A stretch of 64,000 nt of DNA from Chelydra serpentina (taxonomy: Eukaryota; Chordata; Testudines; Chelydridae), in contig JBAIAC010000035.1 in NCBI GenBank assembly GCA_037349315.1, forward strand, positions 6,214,501 to 6,278,500, read 5' to 3'. The notes under the pieces were generated by a model. It was not told the origin of the DNA. It was given only the letters and a program-made list of their open reading frames with translations, and ran no database searches. The position numbers were made by a program, and so were the translations under genes. Below, in pieces: positions 24,276 through 36,039 of this stretch; within the stretch, counting starts at the first letter, position 1; each line of letters opens with the position of its first letter.

Positions 24276-24814
24276 GTTCTAGCACAAACAAGAGCTTGGC
24301 GCAGTGAGGGTCCGAGCTGGGCGCCTTGGGACAGTAACGTGAGCGCATTAGGACCTGGGGGGAGCGTGGCGCTCACTGCTCTGTGGGCTGCTGCGAGCGA
24401 CGAGTCAAGGGCAGGGAAACGTGGCTGTCGGAGCGGTGGGTGGGGAAGTGTCCCGCAGCCGGAGTTGGATCCAGGAGCCCCGGGACTGCTGCCAGGGCTC
24501 GCTCCGGACTGAGCCGGGCGGCAGCGCCTCTGTCAATCAGCCTGACTCCGCTCCCGCACGCCCTGTGTTCTCCCGTGCTGCGCTCCAGCCGCCTGCTGGT
24601 GTCTGCTTCGCAGCGAGCTCACAGAGCGGCCGCCGCTGCTGCCGCTGGGTGCATGCACCAGGGGACCGGAGCCGGGCTGAGGCGTCCCCGCCGCCTTCGG
24701 GGCAGCGGCGCGGAGCACCGGGCGGCGCCGGGCTGCCCTCAGATGGTGTTGGGCAGCGGCGGGGAACTTTAACGCTGGCTCCAAGCGTTGGGCTCGGTCT
24801 GCGGTTCAGCTGCA
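24276..24814 (+). promoter_or_regulatory. ADAMTS2: CpG-rich promoter and 5'UTR of ADAMTS2
   Basis: GC and CpG content rise sharply here compared with the AT-rich flanks and stay high through exon 1 into intron 1 (to about 25060). GC boxes of the GGGCGG type are visible at 24516-24521 and again near 24719. I see no clear TATA box at a sensible distance, which fits a CpG-island promoter. The transcription start cannot be placed from sequence alone. Several open frames here on both strands are GC artefacts. Confidence 0.75.
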
Positions 24815-24902
24815 ATGGATCCTCCAGCGGGGATCGCCTGTCTGCTGCTCTGCTGTGCGCTCTTCCTGCCCGCGAGCGCCCTGCGGAGCTCCGGGGAGAG
24901 AG
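24815..24902 (+). CDS. ADAMTS2: ADAMTS2 exon 1 (signal peptide), procollagen N-proteinase
   Basis: Coding exon of 88 nt, giving 29 residues plus the first base of codon 30. The start ATG has G at -3 and G at +4. I prefer it over an in-frame upstream ATG at 24788 because the protein then opens MDPPAG, as I recall for ADAMTS2 orthologues. A leucine/cysteine-rich signal peptide follows (about residues 7-22, likely cut after PASA). The exon ends AG and is followed by GTAGGT, a good donor. ADAMTS2 is a secreted zinc metalloprotease that removes the N-propeptide of fibrillar procollagens I-III. The signal peptide is shorter and less proline-rich than the mammalian one. ADAMTS3 and ADAMTS14 are the close alternatives, and the opening residues argue against both. 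Confidence 0.87.
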
Positions 24903-26090
24903 GTAGGTCCTGGGGGGGGGGGGCGACTCCATTCCTCAGCCCCCCACCCCCTGCTGCCACTCGGCTTAGCCCCCGCTCCCCTGCAGCCTGCCCCTCCGAA
25001 GTCCCAGCTCGCTCGCCCTGGGGCTTTCAACTCCCCTTCAACTTCTTCTGCTGTCACTTTTTGCGAGACTTGCAGTTGCTCCCTGTGCTCTGCTAACCTC
25101 CTCTGGGCAGCAGCAGCAAAGGGGCAGATCATGGATCTGCCTCCTCAGGGGGGAAGGGACTTCTGGCATCTCGAGGAATGACACTTCTGTGCCAGTGTCG
25201 CTGCAGTCCCACAGCCACCCCCTGGCAACCCCAGGGGGAGGATAAGCCTCTGGAAAGGAAAGAAAGGAGGCTGGGGGAGATCGGTTTAAATCCCAGATCG
25301 CATGAGAGAGAGTGGAGTTAGAGACGGGGTGGGAAGTGGGAACCTCGAATGAACTCTGGTTTCACTGTAACAGATCAGAGTTTAGTGTGTCAGTTCCTGG
25401 AATTCCATGTGTAGAATAAAACACACGGTAGCAGCTTTTTTTCTTCAAACAATATGAATTTAAAAGCTCTAAAAGTCGCCGAGATACTCCCGCTGGTTCC
25501 AGCCCGAGTTACCAGCTGTATATTGTGTCTGCTAATCACACGCTTTCAACTTGTTTAGGGTTTGATCAACTTCTTCCACCGTTGTTTTTTGGGGGGAAAC
25601 TTATTTTCCTTTTAAATTTATGACCTGCAAATGATGTGATACTATAAACATTTCGTTCCCCTACCTCTGTGTGTAGCGTAGCCCTGGTCAGAGGTGAGTT
25701 TAATAGAATGGACACTGAAGCATTCTCAAGGATTGTGCAGCAGCCCCCAGAAATTCAACATCCTAGGTGATTAATGACAACAGTCTGAATAGCTCAGCTG
25801 TCTCAACTGACTTCAGTACATACAACATCTGGAAAGGGGATGCCGGGTGCTTATTTTGTAGGAGGACTTTGCTGTCTTACATTCTCTTATAATTGCACTT
25901 TGCTCTATGTTAGGAAAAATGACCTCTACACAATATGTTTAGCCACACTCATGAATGAAGTGGCTGTGGAGAATACAGTGGCCATCTCCCTTATGTAATT
26001 GTCTGATGTGGTAATGGATCATGGACTAATAATTTTAAACCAATAATTCTAAACTCATTTTTAGTTTTAATACTTTTTTATCTTTTAAAG
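24903..26090 (+). other. ADAMTS2: ADAMTS2 intron 1
   Basis: Intron of 1188 bp with GT at 24903 and AG at 26089-26090. It is a phase-1 intron: one base of codon 30 is upstream and two are downstream. The first 150 bp remain GC-rich, with a G homopolymer at about 24912-24923, which can form slippery or quadruplex structure. The rest is AT-rich. The acceptor is preceded by a T-rich tract (TACTTTTTTATCTTTTAAAG). No transposon is recognised inside it. Confidence 0.85.
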
Positions 26091-26452
26091 ATCCTATATT
26101 GAGGAATATAGAGGAATACAGACTTATCGTCCCAATCAGCACAGATTCAGAGGGCAGGTTCCTATCTAACCTGGTGTCTGGACCTCCAAGGGGGCGCTTC
26201 CGAAGAGATGCTGGGGATTTGCAACATGAAGCTTCAAATGAGCAAATATTTTATAATGTCACTGTTTTTGGAAGAGAGTTTCACTTCAGGCTGAGACCGA
26301 ACTCCAGGCTGGTTGCCCCTGGAGCAACAATTGAATGGCAAGAGGATTCTAATGTGACTCATATTGAACCACTCCATGGGAATTGCCTATATGTTGGGGA
26401 TATCACTGATTTGCCTAACGCTTCAGTTGCTATAAGCAACTGTGATGGGCTG
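26091..26452 (+). CDS. ADAMTS2: ADAMTS2 exon 2 (prodomain start)
   Basis: Coding exon of 362 nt, residues 30-150, joined in frame to exon 1. It holds the N-terminal prodomain of the procollagen-peptidase ADAMTS group: FYNVTVFG at residues 83-90, LRPNSRLVAPGA at 97-108, EWQ at 111-113, CLYVGDI at 128-134 and AISNCDGL at 143-150. The exon boundary right after CDGL is the conserved one. Three N-glycosylation sequons (N85, N117, N139) and two cysteines (C128, C147) are seen. A basic R-F-R-R motif at 65-68 could be a furin-type site. The donor GTAAGC follows at 26453. LVAPGAT and the FYNVTVFGR block favour ADAMTS2 over ADAMTS3 and ADAMTS14. The catalytic domain lies beyond the window. Confidence 0.9.
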
Positions 26453-29400
26453 GTAAGCTGCTTTGCTATTATACCTAATATAATTACTTAATTTTCCTAT
26501 CGTGTATATATATATATATTTAAAATGTGTTGAACTTTGTCCTTAAAACTTGCACCTCATATGCTATGAGAACTATGAATTCAAATTAACTAGGTGTTCC
26601 TTAGCATAGGGGTAGCTGTGTTGCGACAATAGCTTCTTTTACAGGTATACTGGGAGCAAGTTCCGTCAGAACAGGCACGTTCTATTTTAACTATTGTAAC
26701 AGACCCCTAAGTACTGTAACTCAGTGGTGACTTTCATTAGAACTTGCTTGAGATTTTTAACATTTAAAAGAGAGCACCAAGGGGATTTTTAGAAGAGGAG
26801 AACATTGCAAACAGATTTGACATATGTTATGCTTTTGTCTTTGATAATGAAACTTGTTCAAAGGATAGGGTCAGACCTTCACAGTTTTATAGATCTTTCA
26901 CTAGAACCAATTCTCTTGCCTAACCAAATGATTTATGAAAAGTAGCAAAAGTTGTTAAAGGATTTCACAAGAAAACTGCTCCATATCATGCATTTTACGT
27001 GGCTGGGTACGTGAGAGCTTGTAATGATTTTCTATACTGGAACATATGTTCAGTGGCCAAACTATATCTGTTTTTTGTCAGACATCTGAAAGAAGTGCAC
27101 ACTGTGATTTTAACAGTAATTGCTATGTAGAGCAAACTGTTTAAATGACAAAGTGACTTTTTGGGGAGGGGGGAGTGAATTTCTAATCTATCCAATAACT
27201 TCTTGGTAGACTTTTGGGTCTCATATCTTTGTGATTATTTGATTTCTATATAGTTCTCTGTTCTTCTTAACCAACAATTTGACCCAGTTTTAGTCCATTT
27301 TTTCTAAGTAGTCATAGAAAACTGTTGGTTTACAGCACCAGAACACGTCTCAAAACTATAAAAGTAAATGAGATGACCTTCCTCTCGCCTCAATTTCTTT
27401 ATTTCCACGCCTGTGATTCTTCCTCTCTCTCAACCGTATATGTTCTTATTTCTAGAAGTAGGCTTTAATGCTGCTGTATGATGTGGACAGGTTGCAGGGG
27501 CTAAAGTTCCTTCAAGAAATACTCTGGTAGCACATTTTTGCATTGTCCCAAGAACAGACCAGGAAGCAGATGATGACTTCCCCTTGCTCAGGTGGGGAGT
27601 GATTGTGCCAGCCCAATACCTGGTGCAGATTAATCAACACACAATTGTAACTGCTTTGGCCAGTGCGTAGCTGGGGGCAGAGCCACGGTTCTGCCCACTC
27701 CTCAACCACCTGCACCAGTGGGGAAGTAGCAGTCTTCTGGAGACTGCTATTCCTGTGCTGGCTACCCACACTGATGCAGGGGATAATAGGGTGACCTGTT
27801 CCTTCTTACTACCCTGTGCACAAGCATTAGATGGGCCGCAATCTGGCTATTCATATTTTAAGAGGAAAATGTCAGTTGACTAGCAAAGAACTTTGTCAAA
27901 GCAAAAGATTAGGAGCCTCTATCCCCATAGCCGTGCACCTTGTGTTGTTGTTTACACCTGTGTACAGTGGGTATATAATGCTGCTGTTTGCACTGGTGTA
28001 AATAACTTCACAAAGTGCAAGGGAGAGGATAATTGGACCCAGTGATCAGTAAAGCCACCCTTCACATAATGCCAGGAATAATTTTAAATAGCTAAAAGCT
28101 AGAAAACAACAGTAGTTATCCAAAGAATGCTACCTGGTTGTCTAGTAATATCAATTAGTTAAGATATATTAAACACAATTGCATTACCAGCGGTCTGATT
28201 GAACCTTAAAGACTGACTTCTACAGAATAATATTTGAGTCGGTTAAGAATATGATCATCAAAGTGCAGGTATTATTTTCACTTATAGCCTTATGTAAACC
28301 TTGTTTGTGGCCAATATGCATGGAATAAATTGATGCGATGCCATTGTACCAACTTGCAACTGCCTGTTGCACTTTATTCACTTAGGCCCAGTTCCTGAAA
28401 GCATTTATGCATGTGTTAATTTCAAGATCATAAATAAAGTGCTTTCGGGACTTGGGCCTCACTTTAGAATAATAGAAATAATATCATTACCCTGGAATAC
28501 TGACCCAAATGGGATATTTTCAGCTTTTCAAATAAACATCCTGTTTTACCTTTCGTTTGCTTTGTGTCACTGCTTAGTGCTGGCTTTGGCATTTAGCTAG
28601 CAGCTGGAGACTGTTATCCTGTGACAATGTTCTACACTAATGAGTAGCTCTTTGTAAATATGGCAAAGAATTAAAAAATAATAATTTAAACTTCAGCCAA
28701 ATGAGCATCAGCCAAAAGTAAAAAGCAAATGCAGAAAAATGTACATGGGGGTGACTCAACTCCCATTAAAGTCAATGAAAAGACTTCTGCTCACTTCTGT
28801 GGGTACTGGATTAGATCCTTAGTTACTGAGGTAAATTACCCTAATAGAATACTTACTAAAATTTCAAGCTAGGCTGAAATACTGTAGGTTAGTTTCTTAT
28901 CTGGGTCCATCATTAATATGCTCGGTTCTGTCCAGCATTCTTATTTCCCCCCTGTCCATTAGGGAAACTAACATGCTAAAGAAAGAGAGAGAGAGTCTAG
29001 TGGTCTGAAGATAGGAATGAGAGCTACCAAATTCTAATCTGGCTCTGACACTGATTTGCCCAAGGCCACATAATGTCTGTGCCTCGATTCATTCACTTCT
29101 AAATGGATAATTTTAGACTGTAAATTATTTAGGACAGATATCTAGGCACGGTACAAACAGATATAGGCTAACTTGGGTCTTGTAATGCAGAGCAGTGCCC
29201 AAGTACCTTTTTAAAAACTTGGGTGTAAGTGACTTTCCCAAGGTCACACAGGAAGTCTGTGGTGGAGCATTGAATTGAATTTGGGTCTCCTGATTTCTAG
29301 GCTAGTGCTCTAATCACTGGACGACACTACTGAACAGCCTCCTATGGTTCTCACATATGAATCAGTTGTTAAGAACCTAAAAGGTTCTAGGTATTCAGGC

Positions 29401-32340
29401 TTATTAGTGTGTCTTCTGAATCTAAATCCTTCCTGTTCTGCCAAAGGTCGCTTAGGGCACAAACAAGGCCCTGCCATCCCTGTCTGTCCTAGGCTGTTTG
29501 TTGCATGTCCTCTGTGTTGTTCAGTGACATACATTTTCCCTCTAAGTACTGTTCGACGGAGGGATTCTTGAGATTGGCCCTTTTACGTGTCCCTCAAGCT
29601 ACCTAACAGCATGTCTGCTGTTGCAGATGTTCGGGCTTCATTCCTAACACATGTCCCAGATATTCCTTCTTCTTTGCTGGATAACTTTGAAGATAAGGGG
29701 TTGCTGAACTCTGACAAATCTTGGCGCTTGTTATAAATTCATTCTATTTAATACTTCATATTTTCCTGAGGCATTTAGATATCTGGACCTTTTGATGGAT
29801 TTCCAGCTTTCACATCCTTATGTAAATGTGGAAATAACATTTTCAGTTGAAAATTTGTGGTTTGGTCTTAAGTTGTAGATTTTCAATGACTGAATCTTCT
29901 TTAAACTGGTGAACGTAGTTGCTGCCTTGCCAATTCATGACGTTATTTCCTTCTGCGTATGCTCGTTGACTTGCATATTACTACCAAGTGTATCTTACAT
30001 TCCAGTTAATACACATGAGAAGGCTGTCTGCTGCTGCTGGTTGTACCAGAAAGCTGAGGTTGTTGGAACTGATATAAATTGCAGCAGTCGATCTGCAAGT
30101 GAAGTTTCATTCTACACAATAGAGGGTTTGTTTTTCTTAAAATCCTCTAATGTGTGATCACTCTAAAAAGTACAATGGGGTTTATATATCCAACTATATA
30201 TGATTTTTCAGTCAGAACTGAGGGTTGGTTGTTTTTAATGTGGGTCTTCCCACAACTTTCCAAAGTAGAAAACAACAACTAGTTTTACTAAGCATTGGAT
30301 TCGGGGTGTGTGTGTGGGGGGGGTGGGGGTGGGGGGAGGAGGTGGGAAGAGCCAGAGATGGATGAAGACTCCCCAAGTATGTAAACCAGACATATTTTTC
30401 ATAGCTGAATTAGGCTTTGAGAGATCATTGGCATATTGAAGCTAATTAGTAGGGAACTTTCCTTATGAGCTCTCTCTAGAGCTGTGAATGTGATTTTTAA
30501 CCATGTAAAGAAAGTATCACTGTAACTTGCCTACTTAAAATAAAAACAACTTATTCTGTGTTGGGCTACTGAATATCTTCACTGTTGACTGAATCACACC
30601 CAAAGTGGGTATGAGTGTATTCTTAGTTTACACGTTCAGTCCCCAGTTCTCCATTCAGCAAAGCTATGCTCAGTAGAGAGTACCTTTATGCCACCCTTGT
30701 GCCTCCCCATATCCTGTGCCATATAAGGGCCTGCCCTAGTGTAAGAGCAACCTCAAGGCAGCTCTAAAATTCTCAGCTGCCTGTGGCCTCTGTGGTCATT
30801 CAGAAGACACAGTTCTCTGGCCACACACTTATCCTTGGCATGTCCTGTACATTAGGGATGCTGCTGGGGCACAATGAAGAGCCAGCTAGTCCCTGGGTTA
30901 GGGTTATTCTCTGATGGACGCATCCACTCCCTTTACAACCTTTCTTCATTGCTGGAATGGTACAGGCATGCCATAGGGCAATGAAAAATCAGGCCTATGG
31001 CATTCTCTCCAAAGGGCCATCTTTACCTCCCCCTGAAAACCAAGGATCGTCTGAAATCTGCTGGCCACCATGGCTACCTGTAAGAAAGACCCGTGACTGC
31101 TCTGCAGGCTGGTCTTCATGGCTGCAGAGCCCTACATAATTACCATCTGCTATGTCAAAGCCTCCTTCCTTTCTGGAGGGATTTCATTGAATGATGGGCG
31201 AAGAAAGGAAAGTTATTGTTGATGGGGATCAGTGTTTGCTGTACACCTGCCCAACCACAGAGCCTCTGCCCAACTACAAGGCCCAATCCCCAGGGAAAAT
31301 TAGTGGTGTTGAAGAAAGAGAGGGAGCGTGCCATGGAGCCAAAACTCTTCACTTTATTGCATCCAGATTTGCTGCTTGTGAAAAGAGAGGGGAACATACT
31401 GACTAACGTCTATACCAATATTTATGGTGGCTGTGAAAGTCTTCAGCAGCATTTGCATGATGCCAACATTGTTGGATGTAGAATTTCAGTGATTCTGAAT
31501 ATTCCCCACCCTCTTTATAATATATTACTACGTCTATAGGAAACTGGCTAGAGTGTGTACTTAAATACAAACAGATGTGAGATAAACACAGTACAAACAA
31601 GGCACGTTCCTCCATGCAAGAGGTACAGTATGTACACAATCAGTGTGAGAGACATCCAAGGTTTTGGATCAGTACAGAATCTAGCTTTGTGATGTATTTT
31701 AGTGGATATGCAAATGATGCATGCTGATTAGAATGCTTGAGTTTCTTATACATAAGTCTGTCTTTGCAAAGAATTTGGACTATAGCAAAAACTTAAAAGT
31801 TTTTAACGTCTCCAGCTTAGTGCCACTGAAAAACACCCAGTGGTAAATCCTGAACAACAAGAACAAAGTATAATAATTTATTCCATGTCTGGAACACAAC
31901 AGAAGGCTCAAATGTAACGTTGAACTTTGATGTTCTGCCATCTGTGTAAAGTAAAATTTGGGCAGCTATAAATGTTCACTTGTGTTTTGAGGTCTAAGAA
32001 GAGGGGTGTGTGTGTATATGTGGATAGGTGGATTTGAAGAGGAGGGCAGGGAACTGAATCTCAAAATGAGGGCCAGATCCTTAGCTGGTGTAAATTGACA
32101 TACTTCTACTGAAGTCAATAACATTATACCAGTTTCAAGTGACTGAGGATAGGACCCTGCGTAGAGCCCTGCGTGGGACTGTTTTTTTAAAAATCCTGCT
32201 CCTATCCAGCCCAGCAGTACCTGCTCCCACATTTTCTTGTGTTTTTATCTCTCACACCTGCAAAAACCTTAGATCCCACAAATCCCGCAAAAGAGACAGA
32301 TTCCCTGATTCTACTAAAACAAAAACAAAATTATATATAA
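26453..32340. other. Intron sequence with few recognisable repeats
   Basis: A TA microsatellite lies at about 26504-26519. MIR-like fragments are visible near 29000-29110 (forward) and 29220-29330 (reverse, with CCCAAGGTCACACAGG). A short inverted repeat of the amniote CACTTAGGCCC type occurs near 28380-28470. A G-rich tract is at 30303-30346. No exon, ncRNA or terminal-repeat element was recognised in the rest. Confidence 0.45.
30303..30346 (+). repeat. GT/G-rich low-complexity tract
   Basis: A GTGTGTG run passes into several G runs (lengths 5-8) separated by single T or A bases. The pattern meets the usual four-tract rule for a G-quadruplex on the + (coding) strand. Confidence 0.8.
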
Positions 32341-32955
32341 TGTGACAAAGTTCCTCCTCTACCTTGGTGGGTCCTGCGCTTATTGGCGGATTTTGCTTGC
32401 CTCAGAGATCTTCCCCTCTGGTAGAATCCACAGTCCAGGTTAACTCCTCCTGTGTCTGATCAGGAGTTGGGAGTTTTGGGGGGAACCCGGGCCCGCCCTC
32501 TACTCCGGGTTCCAGCCCAGGGCCCTGTGGACTGCAGCTGTTTAGAGTGTCTCCTGGAACAACTGCACGACAGCTACAACTCCCTGGGCTACTTCCCCAT
32601 GGACTCCTCCCAACACCTTCTTTATCCTCACCACAGGACCTTCCAGCAGTACGCCCTCTTACTCTCAGCTCCTAGTGCCTCTTGCTCCCAGCTCCTCACA
32701 CGCAACCTCCTTCCACAGCTCCTGACATCCCTCTCACTGACTCACTGGGAGGCTTTTGACTAGTTTCAGCCAGCCCCTGATTGGCTGCAGGTGTCTCAAT
32801 TAACCTCCCTGCCTTCTGGAAAGTTCTTAATTGGCCCCAGGTGTCTTGATTAACCTGGAGCAACTGCCATAAGGTACCAGGGATTTGTTTAGCCTGGGGC
32901 TAACATACTGGGTCCTTACCACTTTCCTATAGCCCTCTGGCCTTGCCCCGTCACA
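32341..32955. mobile_element. Solo LTR of a retrovirus-like element
   Basis: A 615-bp unit from TGTGACAAAGTTCC to CCCCGTCACA has the TG...CA ends of an LTR. It is flanked by ATAA on both sides (32337-32340 and 32956-32959), a short target duplication embedded in AT-rich DNA and therefore weak on its own. No internal retroviral genes lie beside it, so it is a solo LTR. The family is common in turtles as I recall it. A 103-codon frame at 32452-32763 inside it is not a gene. Confidence 0.8.
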
Positions 32956-33190
32956 ATAAACAGAATTCAGACACAATTTTTACCAATAAAAGAATAGAAC
33001 AAATCTTGCTTAAACCATGTAAAAACATACTTTAATTCCTGTTGTAATAGACATGAAATCTTTCTACCCCTTGCTTAAATTTAAGTATTAAAATCTTTAT
33101 TAAAAAAAATAAAAGATTGTGTTTTCCACAAATTCCTTCAGTCTGGTTGTTTTTGCCCACCCAATCCCGGCTGCAACAAAGTACATTTTC

Positions 33191-33400
33191 TTCTTCGAGA
33201 GATGTCCCTGTGGGTGCTCCACTTCAGGTGATGGTGCGTTCCTACGCCTTTGCTCAGAGAGTTTTACAGAAATGCCTATACGGGTTGCGCATGCTCGGTG
33301 CCTGCCTCGCATGCCGTTGGCGCTCAAAGTATCATATGCGTGACCTGGACTCCTCAACTGTTCCTTCTCAACTGTCCCCGGCCTGAGACGGCACTCAGCA
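33191..33400 (+). repeat. DIRS left inverted terminal repeat
   Basis: Begins TTCTTCGAGAGATGTCCCTG and is the inverted counterpart of about 38680-38879, with recurring words GTGGGTGCTCCACT and CTTTGCTCAGAGAGTTTTAC. Divergence between the two arms indicates age. Confidence 0.85.
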
Positions 33401-33580
33401 GTCCAGTTGAAAACCTGTAATCCCATTCCATCACAGTTTTTCAGAGATGAAGGTGAGGGAGTGGAATGGGTATTCTCCCCTCACCATTCTTCCCCAGTTA
33501 GGACACCTACTGCTGCTGGACCATTAAGATCATGGTCCACATACGCTCAGGACATGTGACCTTGGTTTGGCCACCCACGG

Positions 33581-34656
33581 ATGGGACTGCCCATACCCTT
33601 CCCTGATCTCTGGTCATATTGGAGTCCTTGGAGGTCTTATAGAAGACACTATAGCAGGCGCCCCAGCCCACGTAGGGAGGATGCCAGATCTCTGCCTCCA
33701 CCTTCGGAGACAGCAGCGGTAGACACACAAGAGGAACCCATGGCAGAGCAGGAAGAGGACAATGCTCCCAACACCTCGCCACCCAACAATACTTCTTCTT
33801 CCTCACAAGATGAGGCTATTATGCCTCCACCACCAACCACAGCACATGACTTTACCCACTTCCAAGACTTGTTTAAAAGAGTGGCTAATGAGCTTAAGAT
33901 GCTCTAGAGGAAGTGCCAGAAACTCAGCATTTGTTAACAGATATCCTAAGGACATCTTCCTCCTCCAAAATAGCATTCCAAATCAATGCGGCTATCATGG
34001 AACCTGCCAAAACAGCGTGGCAAACTCCAGCCACAATTCCACCAACTTGCAAAAGGGAGGTCTGAAAATATTACATTCCCTTGAAGGGATTGGAATTTCT
34101 CTTTACTCACCCAGCACCCAACTCGCTGGCGGTGGAGGCGGCCAACCAAAGGGGCAAACAGCATTTCCGCTTCACCCCCTTCAATAAAGAGAGTAAAAGG
34201 CTAGACCTGTTTGGCCGCAAAGTATATGCCTCATTCACACTTCAATTTAGAGTGTCAAATTATGTGGCATTACTCGCCAAATATGACCACAGGAACTATG
34301 GAAAATGTATGAACTTTATTAATGACATCCCAGAGGACAAGAGACAATAATTTAAATATTTGATTTCTGAAGGACAGATGATCTCACATACGGCTCTACA
34401 GGCCTCCTTGGACACAGCTGACACTGCAGCCAGATCCACCGCCACAGCTGTTGTCATGGGACGGGCCTTGTGGTTTAACTCCTCAACATTTCAACGAGAG
34501 ATACAGAATGCAACTGAAGACCTCCCTTTCGATGTAGAAAAATTGTTTGCAGTCAAAACCAATGAGGTGCTGCACATGATGAAAGATTTGAGGGCCACGC
34601 TCCAGTCCCTTGGCATCCATACACCTGCCACAAGAAGGAGACAATACAGATATTAA
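33581..34656 (+). pseudogene. DIRS gag-like ORF remains
   Basis: The N-terminal half (33581-33907) encodes an acidic Ser/Pro-rich segment ending in FTHFQDLFKRVANEL. The C-terminal half (34081-34656) has RLDLFGRKVY, LQASLDTADTAARS and a terminal LGIHTPATRR motif, all typical of the DIRS gag-like protein. The two halves are in different frames, and an in-frame TAA at 34348-34350 breaks the second. The protein is thought to bind and package element RNA. Confidence in family is high from motif order. Confidence 0.82.
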
Positions 34657-35019
34657 CCATATCAGCACCCTAGATACCCAACATACACACAGCAACACCA
34701 AAGTCTGTACAAACAACACAAGCAGCAATGACAGAGACGGAGGCCACGAGGACGATGCCCTCCACCATCAGCGGCATCTCAACCTACTTCTTCTAGTAAG
34801 CAAATTTGAAGTCTTGGTGGAGGGTCTGGAAGACCTCTCCCACATTCCAGCACCTACACCATCCACCCAGCTATTTGGAGACTGTTTACTCCCATTCTAC
34901 TTGAACTGGGTGATTATCACCATGGACAAATGGGCCCTGGAAGTCATCTGATCAGGCTATATCATCCCTTTCCTGCCTATTCCCCCCACCAACCCTCCTT
35001 CCCCAACCCTCTTCAGGAC

Positions 35020-35640
35020 CTCTCATGAACAGTTCTTATGCCAAGAGGTAGATCATCTCATCCAATTGGGGGCAGTGGAGACCATCCCTATGCAACACAA
35101 GGGGAAGGGGTTTTATTTCCACTACTTTTTAACACAAGAAAAATGGAGGATAGTGCCCCATTGTTGATCTCAGGTGACTGAACAAGTTCATGAAAAAACA
35201 AAGGTTCAAGGTGGTCACCTTAACAAAAATAATACCAGCGCTGGAAGAGGGGGACTGGTTTTCAGCCCTCGACCTGCAGGATGCTTATTTTCATGTCACA
35301 ATACACTCTGCACACAGGCATTTTCTCCTATTTACTTTGGGCACAGACCACTAGCAGTACAAGGTGCTACCTTTTGGCCTGTCAACTGCACCCCACCTTT
35401 TCTCCAAGATCCTCGCTGTAGTAACGGTGCACCTGAGAAAACAGGGAATAATAATTTTTCCTCACCTGGACGACTGTCTTCTGAAGTTGCACATTCAATC
35501 AGATGCCGTTCGCTCCACTCAGACGGCAATAGTGTTACCAGAGTCTGTCTACAAATAAACATAAAGAAATCAACAATAGGTGAGAATCAACTCAACGGTG
35601 AGAATTCATTGGCGTGTACCTCGACTCAAGGGTGATGAAG
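35020..35640 (+). pseudogene. DIRS reverse transcriptase remains
   Basis: Conserved RT blocks are visible in order: a GAVETIP-like entry, GDWFSALDLQDAYFHVTIH (with the catalytic Asp of block A), VLPFGLSTAPHLFSKI, and FPHLDD in place of the usual YLDD active-site box. The frame from 35241 is cut by TAG at 35352-35354, and more stops and shifts occur before and after. The RT would copy the element RNA into DNA. It follows the gag region with no spacer gene, as in known DIRS elements. Confidence 0.87.
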
Positions 35641-36039
35641 GCATTGCTTCTATGAGACAGGTTTGACACGATAAAGACACTCAGATCCACAGTACGGAAC
35701 AGTCCACAGATCATTGCCCATGAATGCCTAAAACTCTTGAATCACATGGCGGCAGCATGCACATTTGTGGTAAAACACACACGCTTGCACATATGCTGCC
35801 TGTAAGGACGGCTAGCAACTGTGTACAGACCAAACAAACGCATAATAAGCATTCGATTAACAATGCCCCACAAGGTCAAGGACTCACTAACCTGGTGAAC
35901 TCACCCACCCAACCTGTGCTCTGGGATCCTATTCACACAAGACCCTCAATCACAGATGATCACAACGGATGGCCTCCCTCATTGGGTGGGGAGCACACAT
36001 GGAACATCATACAGTACAGGGACTATGGTCCACAACCGA

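Noticed and set aside
24788..24814. Upstream in-frame ATG as ADAMTS2 start
   Set aside because: It would add nine residues before the MDPPAG opening and the signal peptide; the ATG at 24815 has a better context and matches the family start. It remains possible as an alternative.
24258..25181. Several overlapping open frames of 80-161 codons on both strands
   Set aside because: They lie in the CpG-rich promoter, 5'UTR and intron 1 and have no domain. Only the short exon-1 frame from 24815 is consistent with splicing to exon 2.
32452..32763. 103-codon frame
   Set aside because: It lies wholly within a solo LTR.
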